This document shows positions 9,001 through 17,474 of a stretch of 61,567 nt of DNA, one piece after another. This DNA is from Desulfobacteraceae bacterium. GTDB taxonomy: Bacteria; Desulfobacterota; Desulfobacteria; Desulfobacterales; UBA5616. Below the pieces are notes generated by a model. It ran no database searches. It saw only the letters and a list, made by a program, of their open reading frames with translations, and was not told the origin of the DNA. A program made the position numbers and the translations under genes. The stretch lies in assembly GCA_013791935.1 (NCBI GenBank), contig VMSV01000235.1:1-61567 (forward strand), read 5' to 3'. Each line of letters begins with the position of its first letter. Position 1 is the first letter of the stretch.

Positions 9001-11807
9001 TGCTTCGGATGGAAGATCAGGCAAACATTTCACTGGCTCACCAACTCATCCAGGCTCACTCCTACTGGCGCCTGAAAGGACTGATCGTGGATCTTGTCAT
9101 CTGGAACGAAGATCATGCCGGCTACCGGCAAATTCTTAACGACCGGATCATGGGGCTCATTGCCGCCGGTATCGCGGTGCACCTGACGGATCAACCCGGA
9201 GGGATTTTTGTTAGGAACGCCGACCAGATATCCGAGGAAGACCGGATTCTTTTCCAGGCCGTGGCCCGGGCCATCATCAGCGACAGTCGGGGAACGCTCG
9301 AAGAACAAACGAATCGCAGGGGTCCTGTGGAACCCATTATTCCGGCCCTTACCCCCACCCGTACCCACCGCCCGGTCCTGCCCTTGATTCAGGCCATGCC
9401 CCGCTTAGACCTGATGTTCTTTAACGGAATCGGGGGATTTACCCCCGATGGCCGTGAGTACGTCATTTCAACCAGTGGTGGCCAGGTCACTCCTGCGCCC
9501 TGGGTCAATGTGCTGGCCAACCCTCATTTCGGCACCGTGGTTTCGGAAAACGGATCAGCTTATACCTGGAGCGAGAATGCCCACGAATTCCGGCTCACCC
9601 CCTGGCAGAATGATTCGGTCAGTGATTCAGGCGGAGAGGCCTTTTACCTTCGTGATGAGGAACGCGGCCATTTCTGGTCCCCCATGCCCCATCCTGCAAA
9701 AGGGGCAACGCCCTATGTCACGCGACATGGGTTCGGCTACTCCGTATTCGAACACACAGAGCGAGGGATCACCTCAGAGGCCTGGGTTTATGTGGCCATG
9801 GACGCGCCTGTCAAGTTCACGGTGCTCAAGATACGCAACCAGTCCGACCGTTTGCGACGTCTCTCCCTGAGCGGATACGCGGAGTGGGTCCTGGGGGATG
9901 TTCGGCCCAAAACCGTCATGCACGTTGTCACCGAAGTGGACCCTCAAAGCGGTGCACTCTTTGCGCACAACCCCTACAACGCCGAATTCGGCAACCGGGT
10001 GGCCTTTTTTAACGTGGATCATGCTACTCGCACGGTCAGCTCAGATCGGACGGAGTTTTTAGGTCGCAACGGGACCTTGGCCCATCCTGCGGCCATGACC
10101 CGTTCACGCCTGTCCGGCAGGGTGGGAGCTGCGTTGGATCCCTGCGCCGCCCTTCATGTTACCTTTGATCTAATCCCGGGGGAAGAGCGGGAAATTGTTT
10201 TCACCCTCGGAGCCGGCCGGGATGATGGTGACGCCTCAAATCTCGCGCTCCGCTTCCGCGACTCCGGTGCGGCACGAAAGGCCCTTGAAACCGTATGGCA
10301 ATACTGGCATGATACGCTCGGGATGGTCCAAGTTGAAACCCCTGATCCATCCGTCAATGTTCTTGCCAATGGCTGGCTCCTGTACCAGACCATTTCCTGC
10401 CGACTCTGGGCTCGAAGCGGTTATTATCAGTCTGGCGGGGCTTTTGGTTTCCGCGATCAATTGCAGGATACCATGAGCCTGATTCATACCGAACCGAGCC
10501 TTCTTCGGGAGCACTTGCTCAGATGCGCGGGCCGTCAATTTTCCGAAGGGGATGTCCAGCATTGGTGGCACCCACCCATGGGCAGGGGTGTACGCACCCA
10601 TTGTTCCGATGACTTTCTCTGGCTCCCGCTGGCAACCTGCCGCTACGTTATGAGCACCAGCGACACAGGAGTCCTTGACGAATCCATTCACTTCATCAAG
10701 GGCCGTGCAGTCAATCCGGAGGAGGATTCTTACTATGATCTTCCCGTTCGATCCGGGGAAAAAGCCAGTCTTTACGATCATTGCGTGCGGGCTATTCAAA
10801 AAGGTCTCCGCTTCGGTGAACACGGCCTCCCCCTGATCGGCTCCGGCGACTGGAATGACGGTATGAACCTGGTGGGCCAGGAGGGTAAAGGCGAAAGTAT
10901 TTGGCTGGCATTTTTTCAATGTGACGTGCTAACCCGGTTCTCAAAAATTGCACAGCTTCATGGGGATTTGGTCTTCAGTCATCGCTGCGAGAGTGAGGTT
11001 GACAGACTGCGCCGAAGCATCGAAGAACATGGCTGGGACGGAGGATGGTACCTTCGGGCATTCTTCGATGATGGCACCCCCATTGGCTCGGCAGAGAGCC
11101 CGGAATGCAGAATTGACTCCATTGCGCAAAGCTGGTCCGTTCTTTCAGGAGCCGGTGACCCGGAGCATTCCCGAATGGCCATGGAGGCGGTGGATCAATA
11201 CCTGGTTCGCCGGGACGAAGCCCTGATCCAGCTTTTGGATCCCCCCTTTGATAAATCCAATTTAAATCCGGGCTACATCAAGGGTTACGTTCCCGGTGTA
11301 CGGGAAAATGGCGGGCAGTACACCCATAGTGCGATCTGGGCGGCCATGGCCTTTGCTGAATTGGGGGATCATCGTCGAGCCTGGGAATTGCTTTCCATGA
11401 TCAACCCCGTGAATCACGGAAACTCAGCGGATGGAATTAAAAAATACAAAGTCGAGCCCTATGTTGTGGCAGCCGACGTCTATGCCGTTTCACCGCATAC
11501 AGGACGGGGCGGATGGACCTGGTACACGGGATCAGCCGCATGGATGTATCGCCTTATCCTGGAAAGTCTTCTGGGCCTCAAACTTGAAGCGAACAAGTTG
11601 TCCTTCAAGCCCTGCTTTCCTGCGGATTGGCAAAGTTTCACCATACATTACCGGTTTCGTAAAACCCTGTATCATATCAGGGTGGCGTCAAACCAACCCG
11701 GAGGAAAAGAATTGGTGAAACTTACGGTGGATGGGGTGGTCCAACAGGAAAAGGTCATCGCGCTTGTAGATGACGGTAAAGAACATTCGGTGGATTGGGT
11801 GGTGTAG
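3096..11807 (+). CDS. ndvB: Cyclic beta-1,2-glucan synthetase (NdvB/ChvB type)
   Basis: About 2,903 residues from GTG 3096 (ATG 3099 is equally possible); AAGGAG at 3081-3086 decides against the further open TTG at 2979. The order matches the NdvB/Cgs family. An N-terminal cytoplasmic region is followed by two membrane helices (about 424-480), then a GT84 glycosyltransferase with the DTDTD motif (641-645) and the RRRRWIRGDW motif near 786. Further helices lie near 832-868 and 955-1000. Then come a glycoamylase-like segment (about 1400-1560, with SHHQGMS), two beta-sandwich regions, and a C-terminal GH94 phosphorylase-like catalytic domain with GSGDWNDGMN near 2583. The enzyme makes cyclic glucans from UDP-glucose at the inner membrane: initiation and elongation by GT84, length control by the GH94 part. 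It stands alone; no exporter (NdvA) or modifying gene adjoins it. The frame shows no break. Confidence 0.93.
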   Translation: MMRRSTNRVSRLFQIMRSLLKKASGEKSTDEETPLRAEYLSTLQMEEHGKNLANFHTLDERPVPERLLTRLAENKNVLLEVRDLLILTVKENRMIAPAGEWLLDNFYLIEEQIRTARRLLPKGYAKGLPRLKNGSSRGLPRVYDIALETISHGDGLVDPDRLSSFVVAYQTVRTLRMGELWAIPIMLRLALIENLRRVAARISIDRANRNRANYWADRMTETVEKDPKSLILTVADMARSNPPMVSSFVAELARRLQGQGASLALPLTWIEQQLSASYLTIAHLVQAENQQQAADQLSISNSIGSLRFLNAMDWRQFVDKMSVVEQTLQEDPAGIYDKMDFITRDQYRHIIEKIAKKSKCSEREVALEAIRLAQRNGNDSNCMDRAAHVGFYLIDKGLPELERCANLRYTIMDRMRRTGRRFTAPIYIGSIFLFTLFFASVLLVQIRSNDMHTLWLWLVGFLSLLSVSQLAIALVDLLATHLAEPNPLPRMNFSKGIPLEFSTLVVVPTMLTSVESISKLIGSLEVRFLANRDDHLRFGLLTDFQDGFEKTLAGDESLLSEARQGIDALNKRYTENEDRFFLFHRPRKWNPQERIWMGYERKRGKLAELNLFLRGGSGDGFSLIVGRSAVLTKVKYVITLDTDTDLPRDSAWQLVGTMAHPLNRPQYDADKQRIVDGYGILQPRVAVSLPGSNRSRYARMWGRDAGIDPYTRVVSNVYQDLFGEGSFIGKGIYDVDTFEQMLKDRFPANLILSHDLIEGCHARSGLISDVQLYEAYPSMYSEDVSRRRRWIRGDWQILPWLFPRVPGPNSIFQKNTTSVLSRWKIFDNLRRSLAPGAILFLLLLGWTVLSSSWFYTASVIGIVLIPSFMTPLMGIFKKRSDTLISQHLTNAADSSVRCLAQALFNLLCLPYEAYFSSTTIFRTIWLMLTSGKGLLKWTLPGEGDRVSRMDLAGSCKTMWIGPVVSVATSVYLVYARPDVFPLALPVLLLWLVSPFVAWWISTPLISRSPRLTEDQVVFLRKLSRRTWAFFETFVGADDHWLPPDNYQEDPLSVVAHRTSPTNIGLSLLSDLSACDFGYISVGHFMDRITRTFNTLDGLERFGGHFYNWYDTESLTPLLPLYISSVDSGNLAASLLTLRAGLLALPDEKLPGKRFFEGLADTAMVLSDVGKMPLPPDLAQFVNDMKSMKVPWPDGTLWAVRQRLTRLAKAAERIISNPDAAGTEAEWWAHSLAKQFQDAEEELTLLAPWIELPAQEQILVAFPCLSPIPTLRQLSCFDTELLPLIHKRQGLSVTPEEIEELETLKGLILTSSFRARERILHLEELARRAGKLADNMEYDFLYDETRHLLSIGYNVSQGRRDESYYDLLASEARLSSFVTIAQGKLPQESWFALGRLLNNVGGDPILLSWSGSMFEYLMPLLLMPTYEHTLLDQTCKAAVARQIDYGKKQGVPWGISESGYNLTDSHLTYQYKAFGVPGLGLKRGLAGDLVIAPYASALALMVAPEEACRNLEDLASQGFQGKYGFYEAIDYTPAHLPRGQSRAVVRSFMSHHQGMSFLSLAFLLLDRPMQKRFESDPMFQATVLLLQERMPKATDTYSPTEEFSEDHTLLHSLEERPVRVYTTPDTPIPEVQLLSNGRYHVMITTAGGGYSRWKELAVTRWREDSTCDPWGAFCYIRDLSSGVFWSTAYQPTLKPPKRYEAIFSEGRAEFRRRDEDIDLHTEISVSPEDDIELRRITITNRSKMRKTIEVTSYAEVVLASQAADALHPAFSNLFVQTEIIKHQGAILATRRPRSGDEQPPWMFHKMVVHGADMGKLSYETDRLRFIGRGNTLTAPEAMIGLSPLSDSQGPVLDPIVAIRCHITLDPDKSATVNVVTGAGETREVCVGLVGKYQDRHLADRVFELAWTHSQVLLRQINATERDAQLYVRLAASVLYANSSLRAGSSLLIKNLRGQSGLWGYSISGDLPIVLLRMEDQANISLAHQLIQAHSYWRLKGLIVDLVIWNEDHAGYRQILNDRIMGLIAAGIAVHLTDQPGGIFVRNADQISEEDRILFQAVARAIISDSRGTLEEQTNRRGPVEPIIPALTPTRTHRPVLPLIQAMPRLDLMFFNGIGGFTPDGREYVISTSGGQVTPAPWVNVLANPHFGTVVSENGSAYTWSENAHEFRLTPWQNDSVSDSGGEAFYLRDEERGHFWSPMPHPAKGATPYVTRHGFGYSVFEHTERGITSEAWVYVAMDAPVKFTVLKIRNQSDRLRRLSLSGYAEWVLGDVRPKTVMHVVTEVDPQSGALFAHNPYNAEFGNRVAFFNVDHATRTVSSDRTEFLGRNGTLAHPAAMTRSRLSGRVGAALDPCAALHVTFDLIPGEEREIVFTLGAGRDDGDASNLALRFRDSGAARKALETVWQYWHDTLGMVQVETPDPSVNVLANGWLLYQTISCRLWARSGYYQSGGAFGFRDQLQDTMSLIHTEPSLLREHLLRCAGRQFSEGDVQHWWHPPMGRGVRTHCSDDFLWLPLATCRYVMSTSDTGVLDESIHFIKGRAVNPEEDSYYDLPVRSGEKASLYDHCVRAIQKGLRFGEHGLPLIGSGDWNDGMNLVGQEGKGESIWLAFFQCDVLTRFSKIAQLHGDLVFSHRCESEVDRLRRSIEEHGWDGGWYLRAFFDDGTPIGSAESPECRIDSIAQSWSVLSGAGDPEHSRMAMEAVDQYLVRRDEALIQLLDPPFDKSNLNPGYIKGYVPGVRENGGQYTHSAIWAAMAFAELGDHRRAWELLSMINPVNHGNSADGIKKYKVEPYVVAADVYAVSPHTGRGGWTWYTGSAAWMYRLILESLLGLKLEANKLSFKPCFPADWQSFTIHYRFRKTLYHIRVASNQPGGKELVKLTVDGVVQQEKVIALVDDGKEHSVDWVV

Positions 11808-11940
11808 GTTTTTGGGCAACGGGACTCCGGTTTAAAAGATTGGTTGCTAACATGCGAATGAATCCTATACCTTAAACAAGCCGTCCCGATTTTCTACGGG
11901 GAGTGGATTGACATCCTATAAAACCTGATTGAGGTGCAAA

Positions 11941-12975
11941 ATGTGGAATGCTTTGAAATGTGATTTTTGCGGGGATTGCCTGGTGGAGTGCCGTTATGCC
12001 GGTTTTGACCAGGATAAGGCTGTTCAGGAGATGAAACTTCTTGCGGAGGGAAAAGAAGCGGACATCCTTGGGCTTTGTATTACCTGCGTGGCCTGCACCG
12101 ATACCTGCCCCACCGGTGCCGACCCCTCCAATCTCATCTTCCAAATGCAGGAGAAGATCGGAACCGCCCCTCTGGTGGTCAACACCAAACCGGTTTGCGA
12201 AGCCTTGGCCAAGGGGCTCGAAGGCCGGGGCGCTCCGGTGGAGATAATCCCGGGAGATATCGACCAGCCGGTTCTGTCTTTCGATTCCTTTGAATACAAG
12301 CAGTTCCCCGAGGGAACCCTGGATAGCAGGTTGTTCAAGGGTCTGACCAAGGTGAGGGGGCCCGAGTATATGTCCCTTACGGGGTGTGTTCACATGGGCG
12401 GAGAAAGCTTAATCCGGAAATACGCCGGGAAGGTGATCGACAAATTGGCCGAACTGGGTAAGGATATTGTTTATCTTCACAACGAAGGGTATGCCCTGGC
12501 CAAGGTGAAGACCGCGGAGCTTGGGATCTCCGTGCCCTTCAAGTTCCGGCATTTGTACGAGTATCTTCTGGATTATCTTAAAACCCACCGGGGGGAAATC
12601 ACGCCTTTGAATAAAAAGGTAGCCTACCAGGCCAATTGCGCTTCCCGCTGGCTTCCGGAACAGGAGGCCTGGCTCGATGAGATTTTCTCCCTGATCAAGG
12701 TGGAACGTCCCCTGCGGCAGTATGACAAATTGAACGCTCTTTGTTGCGGCGGCCCCATCATGGGCGCGAACCGGAATCTTGCCATTGAAATTCAGGAGAA
12801 CAACATAAAAGACGCTCTTGATTGCGGGGCCGAGGCCATGATCACCATGTGCCCCATCTGTGACGCGGTTCTGCGGCGACCTACTTCCAAAATGGGATTG
12901 CCCAAGATTTTCATTACCGATTTATGTCGTATGGCCCTGGGAGAGATTCCCTGGCCGGACAAGCTCACCCACTGA
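11941..12975 (+). CDS. Fe-S oxidoreductase with two 4Fe-4S motifs and CCG domain(s) (HdrB/GlcF-like)
   Basis: 344 residues from ATG 11941, preceded by GAGGTG. The N-terminus has two ferredoxin-type clusters: Cys7, 10, 13, 17 (the usual following Pro is missing) and Cys46, 49, 52, 56 followed by Pro. The C-terminal part has a CCG-type signature, with Cys in NCASRW, then CCGGP, then CPIC; an earlier TGCVHMGG resembles a degenerate first CCG repeat. Proteins of this build pass electrons to or from thiols, quinones or flavoproteins (heterodisulfide reductase, glycolate or lactate oxidase Fe-S subunits). No flavin subunit is adjacent, so the partner is unknown. The radical SAM gene follows 61 bases downstream, probably in the same transcript. 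Confidence 0.8.
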   Translation: MWNALKCDFCGDCLVECRYAGFDQDKAVQEMKLLAEGKEADILGLCITCVACTDTCPTGADPSNLIFQMQEKIGTAPLVVNTKPVCEALAKGLEGRGAPVEIIPGDIDQPVLSFDSFEYKQFPEGTLDSRLFKGLTKVRGPEYMSLTGCVHMGGESLIRKYAGKVIDKLAELGKDIVYLHNEGYALAKVKTAELGISVPFKFRHLYEYLLDYLKTHRGEITPLNKKVAYQANCASRWLPEQEAWLDEIFSLIKVERPLRQYDKLNALCCGGPIMGANRNLAIEIQENNIKDALDCGAEAMITMCPICDAVLRRPTSKMGLPKIFITDLCRMALGEIPWPDKLTH

Positions 12976-13036
12976 AAGGACATGTACCGATTGACAAGGG
13001 TTTGAGCCGGAAGTCTAAAATTCACGGGGAAAAACA

Positions 13037-14401
13037 ATGAACGTTCTGATCGTCTCCGCCAATCAATTTCCATTTTCACCCTGCGGCCCGGCTTATGTGG
13101 CAGGAGCCGCCAGGGAAGCCGGGCATGCTGTGGAAGTATTTGATCGCCTCTTCTCCATAGATCCCGTCCGTGAACTAAAGGAAATCCTTGAAAGATTCAA
13201 GCCTGATGTGGTCGGCATCTCCATTCGGACGGTGGCCGGCAAAATCCGCGAGAGGAAGCCGCCCTATTCTACCATCCCCTTTGACAGCCGAATATTGGTT
13301 AAAGAATTAACGGACTGCGTGAAGCAAACCTCCGGCGCTGCCATGGTTGTGGGAGGACCGGGTTTTAACTACTACGGGGAAGCATGGCTGCATGATCTGG
13401 ATTTGGACTATGGCTTAAGGGGGGAGTGCGAATTTTCCTTCCCCCTTTATTTAAGCCTGATGGACCAGGGAAAGGATATTCATTCCATTCCCGGATGTGT
13501 GTTTCGAAAAGACGGGGGTTTTTCCAAGGTTGAACGGCAATGGATTAAGAACCTGGATGACACGGCTTTGCCCGCCTATGACTTGTTTGACCTTGACCGC
13601 TACGTGGAAAAGAAAATTGCCGCCGGCATTTTCACCAAGAGGGGATGCGCCTTTGCCTGCACCTACTGCCCCTATACCTCCCTGGAGGGCAAACAATACC
13701 GGTTGAAGTCCCCGAAACGGGTGGTGGAGGAGATGCAGTTCATTCAAAAGGCCAATTCAAAACTGACCATTGAATTCAATGACAACAGCTTCAACGCCCC
13801 GCCAAACCATGCCGATGCCATCTGCAAAGAAATTCTCAACCAAGGCATTCTGGCCCCCTGGTCCACCATGAACCTCAAACCCATCGGCATTACGAATTCC
13901 CGGTTGAAGTTGTTTAAAGATTCCGGGTGCGTGTTTTTAAATTTAGCCATTGAAACCGCCTCCGAGGACATGCTCAAAAGCATGCATAAAGGTTTTTCCG
14001 TCTGCGAAATAAAAAACGCCCTCTCTTGCCTTGCCACTTCCGGTATCCCTTTTTCAGTGAGCCTCATGTTCGGTGCTCCGGGTGAAACCCCCGAAACCAT
14101 CGAAGAAACCCTTAAGGTGGTGGATGACTTTCCCAATATCTCCTGGACAAGCGCAACCGTCGGAATCAATCTATGGACCGATCACCAGCAATTGGTTTCA
14201 GACCTGATCCAAACCGGGCAGTTAAATAAGGATGCCGACCTGTTCGGTGAACAAAACTATATTTCTCCAGATCTGCCCAAAGAATATATGATCGATCTGA
14301 TTGAGCAATTGAAGCAGAGAAAAAACTTCATGGTCCAGGTGAATATGCCGTATGCCGGGTTTGAACTTGAATCATTTTTCTCGTTTCCGGATGGAAAATA
14401 A
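13037..14401 (+). CDS. B12-binding-domain radical SAM protein
   Basis: 454 residues. The N-terminal 150 or so resemble a cobalamin-binding Rossmann domain (MNVLIVSANQFPF at the start, FKPDVVGIS later); the DxHxxG cobalamin ligand motif is not obvious. The radical SAM core follows, with the cluster motif CAFACTYC near residue 205 and a TIM-barrel-like tail. This places it in the BchE/HpnR/MiaB-related superfamily, which performs methylation, methylthiolation or ring-forming radical reactions. The substrate cannot be deduced. It shares a likely transcript with the Fe-S oxidoreductase, which could supply electrons. The ribosome site is weak (GGGGAAAAAC). Confidence 0.82.
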   Translation: MNVLIVSANQFPFSPCGPAYVAGAAREAGHAVEVFDRLFSIDPVRELKEILERFKPDVVGISIRTVAGKIRERKPPYSTIPFDSRILVKELTDCVKQTSGAAMVVGGPGFNYYGEAWLHDLDLDYGLRGECEFSFPLYLSLMDQGKDIHSIPGCVFRKDGGFSKVERQWIKNLDDTALPAYDLFDLDRYVEKKIAAGIFTKRGCAFACTYCPYTSLEGKQYRLKSPKRVVEEMQFIQKANSKLTIEFNDNSFNAPPNHADAICKEILNQGILAPWSTMNLKPIGITNSRLKLFKDSGCVFLNLAIETASEDMLKSMHKGFSVCEIKNALSCLATSGIPFSVSLMFGAPGETPETIEETLKVVDDFPNISWTSATVGINLWTDHQQLVSDLIQTGQLNKDADLFGEQNYISPDLPKEYMIDLIEQLKQRKNFMVQVNMPYAGFELESFFSFPDGK

Positions 14402-14607
14402 ATAACATCTTTCCATGGGAAATTGTTGCCGGCGGATCTAACCCCAAAAATAGATGCCGCTTTAGTATTTTTTGCTTGCCCAAGCATTACCCTATTTGTT
14501 ATGGTTATGCCATCTTACCTTTTAATTTCATGAATTTATAATTCTCAAACCTGAAGATCCCATGCAAATTGACATGAATCTTTACCTGATGATGGAGGAA
14601 ACTGCCG

Positions 14608-15453
14608 ATGACCTGGTTCTGCAAAGATGAAGAAGGGGAAAAAGGACCTTTCACCAAGGATGAACTTCAGAATTTAGTTTATGAAAAAACAATCAATGCC
14701 CAAACGCTGATTAGAAATGAAAATGAAAACGATTGGCGCCCCTTAAAAGAATTTGCTCACACAAACACCAAACCCGATGATCCGGAACAATCCGTCGAAT
14801 CCGGTGAACAATTCGAACTGAATGAACAGACAAGTATTAACAAACCAATTGATAATCGTGAAACAGAAACCGATGCGTTGAGGGTTTGCTCTCAGTGCCG
14901 CCGGTCATTTCCAGAAGACCAGGTGGTGACGTTCGACGATCAGATCATCTGTTCAGACTGCAAACCCGCATTTGTACAAAGGGTCAAGGAAGGTGCGGGC
15001 ATCACCACCCTTCTGAAATATGCCGGGTTCTGGGTCCGGTTTGGGGCTAAGTTCATCGATGGAATCATTTTGTTGGTGATTCAATGGCTGATTTTAATCC
15101 CTTTATTCATGAGTGGCTTTGGATCCATAACGGGAAATCCGGCTGAAATCGCATCGGATTCGAAATCTTTCATGCTTATCGCAATACAACAACTCATCGG
15201 GATCACCATGCCTGCAATTTATACGACTTTCTTTTTAGGCAGGTTTGCCGCAACACCCGGTAAAATGGCGTGCGGACTCAAGGTGGTAGCACCGGATGGC
15301 GGTAAGATCTCTTATCTTCGAGCCCTGGGAAGAAATTTTGCTGAATGGATCAGTGCCATAATCTTTTTTATCGGATATATCATGGCTGGCTTTGACACCG
15401 AAAAAAGAGCCATGCATGATCGGATATGCAGTACCCGTGTGGTTCATAAATAA
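14608..15453 (+). CDS. GYF_2 / zinc-ribbon / RDD membrane protein
   Basis: 281 residues. Residues 1-50 (TWFCKDEEGEKGPFTKDELQ, then NDWRPLKEF) form a GYF_2 (DUF4339) domain, thought to bind peptides. A CxxC...CxxC zinc ribbon follows near residues 95-120. The C-terminal half is an RDD domain with three membrane segments and the charged motifs FWVRFGAKFIDG, TPGKMACGLKVV and RAMHDRICSTRVV. RDD proteins are integral membrane proteins, some implicated in ion exchange. GGAGGAAAC precedes the ATG. It opens a run of membrane and zinc-binding genes leading into the MoxR operon and mirrors the RDD gene at the operon's end. Confidence 0.83.
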   Translation: MTWFCKDEEGEKGPFTKDELQNLVYEKTINAQTLIRNENENDWRPLKEFAHTNTKPDDPEQSVESGEQFELNEQTSINKPIDNRETETDALRVCSQCRRSFPEDQVVTFDDQIICSDCKPAFVQRVKEGAGITTLLKYAGFWVRFGAKFIDGIILLVIQWLILIPLFMSGFGSITGNPAEIASDSKSFMLIAIQQLIGITMPAIYTTFFLGRFAATPGKMACGLKVVAPDGGKISYLRALGRNFAEWISAIIFFIGYIMAGFDTEKRAMHDRICSTRVVHK

Positions 15454-15557
15454 CCAGGGGGGATGGACCATTTATCTTGATCCCTTATAACGGTAAAATT
15501 CATCTTGCAAATCAACTTGAGATCGAGTTCTGATTGACCTTTGAATGGAGTCCCATT

Positions 15558-16118
15558 GTGATAGCCTGTCCGAATTGCAGCGCCTCAATACCGGTAAACC
15601 ATATGAATACGGAAAACCTGCATCCGTGCCCGGGTTGCCGGTCACCTTTACGCGTGGATGGATATCACGCACTTTTAAGAAAAGATGAAAAAGGCAGCTT
15701 TCCTGAAGATGGTCTTGAACCTCACCCGGCAGAGTGTTTTTTTCATCCGGGGAAAAAGGCTATCGCACCTTGTGATTCCTGCGGCCGACTGCTTTGCAGG
15801 TTGTGCCAGGTGGAACTCAATGGCCAAAATATCTGCATGAATTGCCTGAAAGTGGGAAGAGAAAAACAAAAAATCTCCACCCTTCAAAACAGTCAGGTGT
15901 TATATGACAATCTCGCGTTGGCTCTGGCCACCTGGCCGCTTTTAATCTTTTTTCTTACCCTTGTGACTGCCCCGGCGGCTGTTTTTTTTGCCGTACGGCA
16001 TTTTCGTTCCCCTGCCTTGGTTTTGCCCAAGAAACGATTGAAAGGCATCTTTGCCTGCATTCTGGCCACGGGACAGATCATCGGCTGGGTGACATTTTTT
16101 GTGACCCGTTTTGCATGA
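15558..16118 (+). CDS. Zinc-ribbon/B-box-like membrane protein, unknown function
   Basis: 186 residues from GTG 15558, with GGAG seven bases upstream; a TTG at 15534 is an alternative. Two Cys-rich modules are visible: CPNC...CPGC at the N-terminus (near residues 4-32), and a B-box-like C/H cluster (CFFHPGKK, CDSCGRLLCRLC, CMNC). Two hydrophobic segments end the protein (LALATWPLLIFFLTLVTAPA and IFACILATGQIIGWVTFFVT). The B-box-like module recurs in the small gene at 17145, so the two are related. I do not recognise a function. The position suggests an accessory to the MoxR membrane system. Confidence 0.7.
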   Translation: MIACPNCSASIPVNHMNTENLHPCPGCRSPLRVDGYHALLRKDEKGSFPEDGLEPHPAECFFHPGKKAIAPCDSCGRLLCRLCQVELNGQNICMNCLKVGREKQKISTLQNSQVLYDNLALALATWPLLIFFLTLVTAPAAVFFAVRHFRSPALVLPKKRLKGIFACILATGQIIGWVTFFVTRFA

Positions 16119-16134
16119 AAGATAAAGGGATATC

Positions 16135-17142
16135 ATGAATCAACTTCCCCCTTCCTATCAGAAATTATCCGGGAAATTTTTCACCCCATTTATCAAAACA
16201 TCCATGTGGAAAGGACCGGACCATCTTTTATGGGTTGAAGGCGCCGTGGTCATGGAGCATTATAAACGGTTTTATTATGATGACATTCAGGCCCTTGTCT
16301 TGATCGGAAATAATGACCACCACCTGTGGACATTCATTTGGGGGTCATTGATGCTGTTGTGCGGTATCATTGCCCTATCGGTTTCAGGACCACCCTATGG
16401 GAGCGGCTTTTTTACGATTTTTTGGGCATTGCTGTTGGTCATTAATCTTTATCAAGGGCCTTGCTGTAAAGTTTATTTAAAAACCGCGGTTCAACAGGAA
16501 AATCTCCGTCACCTTGTCCGGATCAGAAAGGCAAATAAAATATTAAACCAAATTAAAAGCCTTGTGGAGGAAAGACAAGGGGTCTTGGATCCAAGTTTCC
16601 TCAGTCAATCCGGTATTGTGAAAAATCCATCCACTCCCGGCCCGGTGGTTTCCGGTTCCGCTTCTCAACAAAAAACAGGGCTAACGGGTTTTTCAGCCAA
16701 GATACAACACCCATCTTTGCATTGGGTACTCTATGGCGTCCTGGTTCTCGTGGGTTTGGCAAAATCAGTGCAAATATGGCTCAATTCTCCAGGGCTCCGC
16801 ATTTTAGAGTATTTGTGCTTGGCCCTATTGCTGGTTTTAAGTATTTCGGTTCTGGTCCGACAAAAGGGTAAAAAGAAGCACAGGCTTTTATTTGTTTTTG
16901 GATGGATAACCCTTGGATTGGCTTTTTTGCAGGCCATAACCGTTTATATTCTTTTTGTCACGACCGCGTTCAAAAATCCCGCCATGGCCTACAATTCATG
17001 GGAATTGATGAAAATATTTTTTAATAAATTAAATGAAGGAGATCCCATGATAACAGGACTTTCCTTTGGATTCGGATTGCTGAATCTTCTGGTGGGGTTA
17101 TCCGGGATGGCCGCTTTATTGGGGAAGAAGAAAATATCTTGA
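16135..17142 (+). CDS. Membrane protein of unknown function
   Basis: 335 residues with an AAAGGGATATC ribosome site. The N-terminal 60 residues (WVEGAVVMEHYKRFYYDDI) look like a PH-like fold, followed by two close membrane segments. A soluble linker of about 70 residues precedes four more hydrophobic segments (near 200-330). No enzymatic motif is seen. It is packed between two Cys-rich membrane genes and its stop overlaps the region of the next start, so it is part of the same operon. Confidence 0.65.
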   Translation: MNQLPPSYQKLSGKFFTPFIKTSMWKGPDHLLWVEGAVVMEHYKRFYYDDIQALVLIGNNDHHLWTFIWGSLMLLCGIIALSVSGPPYGSGFFTIFWALLLVINLYQGPCCKVYLKTAVQQENLRHLVRIRKANKILNQIKSLVEERQGVLDPSFLSQSGIVKNPSTPGPVVSGSASQQKTGLTGFSAKIQHPSLHWVLYGVLVLVGLAKSVQIWLNSPGLRILEYLCLALLLVLSISVLVRQKGKKKHRLLFVFGWITLGLAFLQAITVYILFVTTAFKNPAMAYNSWELMKIFFNKLNEGDPMITGLSFGFGLLNLLVGLSGMAALLGKKKIS

Positions 17143-17144
17143 AC

Positions 17145-17474
17145 ATGTCACCCTTGAGTTTTCAAAAATGTTATCATCATTCAAACCGGGAAGCTGTAGT
17201 CCGTTGCCCGGTTTGCCTCAAGGATTACTGCCGGGAATGTGTCACCGAGCATGATGACCGCATGCTTTGCACCGGATGCTTAAAGCAATACATGAAGGTT
17301 GTTCCAGGGAAAAGCCGCCGCTGGATTTTTAGCGTGGTTGTTTTCATACAGTGTTCCATGGGGTTTTTCATTTTATGGTACGGTTTTTTTCTTCTGGGGA
17401 AAATGCTGCTGGCCACTCCTTCCTCATTTCACGAGGGTACACTTTGGCAGTCAAACTGGTGGTTTAAACCATGA
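17145..17474 (+). CDS. Small B-box-like zinc-finger membrane protein
   Basis: 109 residues from ATG 17145; an in-frame TTG at 17139 overlaps the previous stop. The pattern CYHH, CPVC, CREC, CTGC (residues about 9-50) is a B-box-like zinc module like that at 15558. One clear membrane helix follows (WIFSVVVFIQCSMGFFILW). The 3' end overlaps the next gene by four bases (ATGA), indicating translational coupling. Function unknown. Confidence 0.65.
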   Translation: MSPLSFQKCYHHSNREAVVRCPVCLKDYCRECVTEHDDRMLCTGCLKQYMKVVPGKSRRWIFSVVVFIQCSMGFFILWYGFFLLGKMLLATPSSFHEGTLWQSNWWFKP

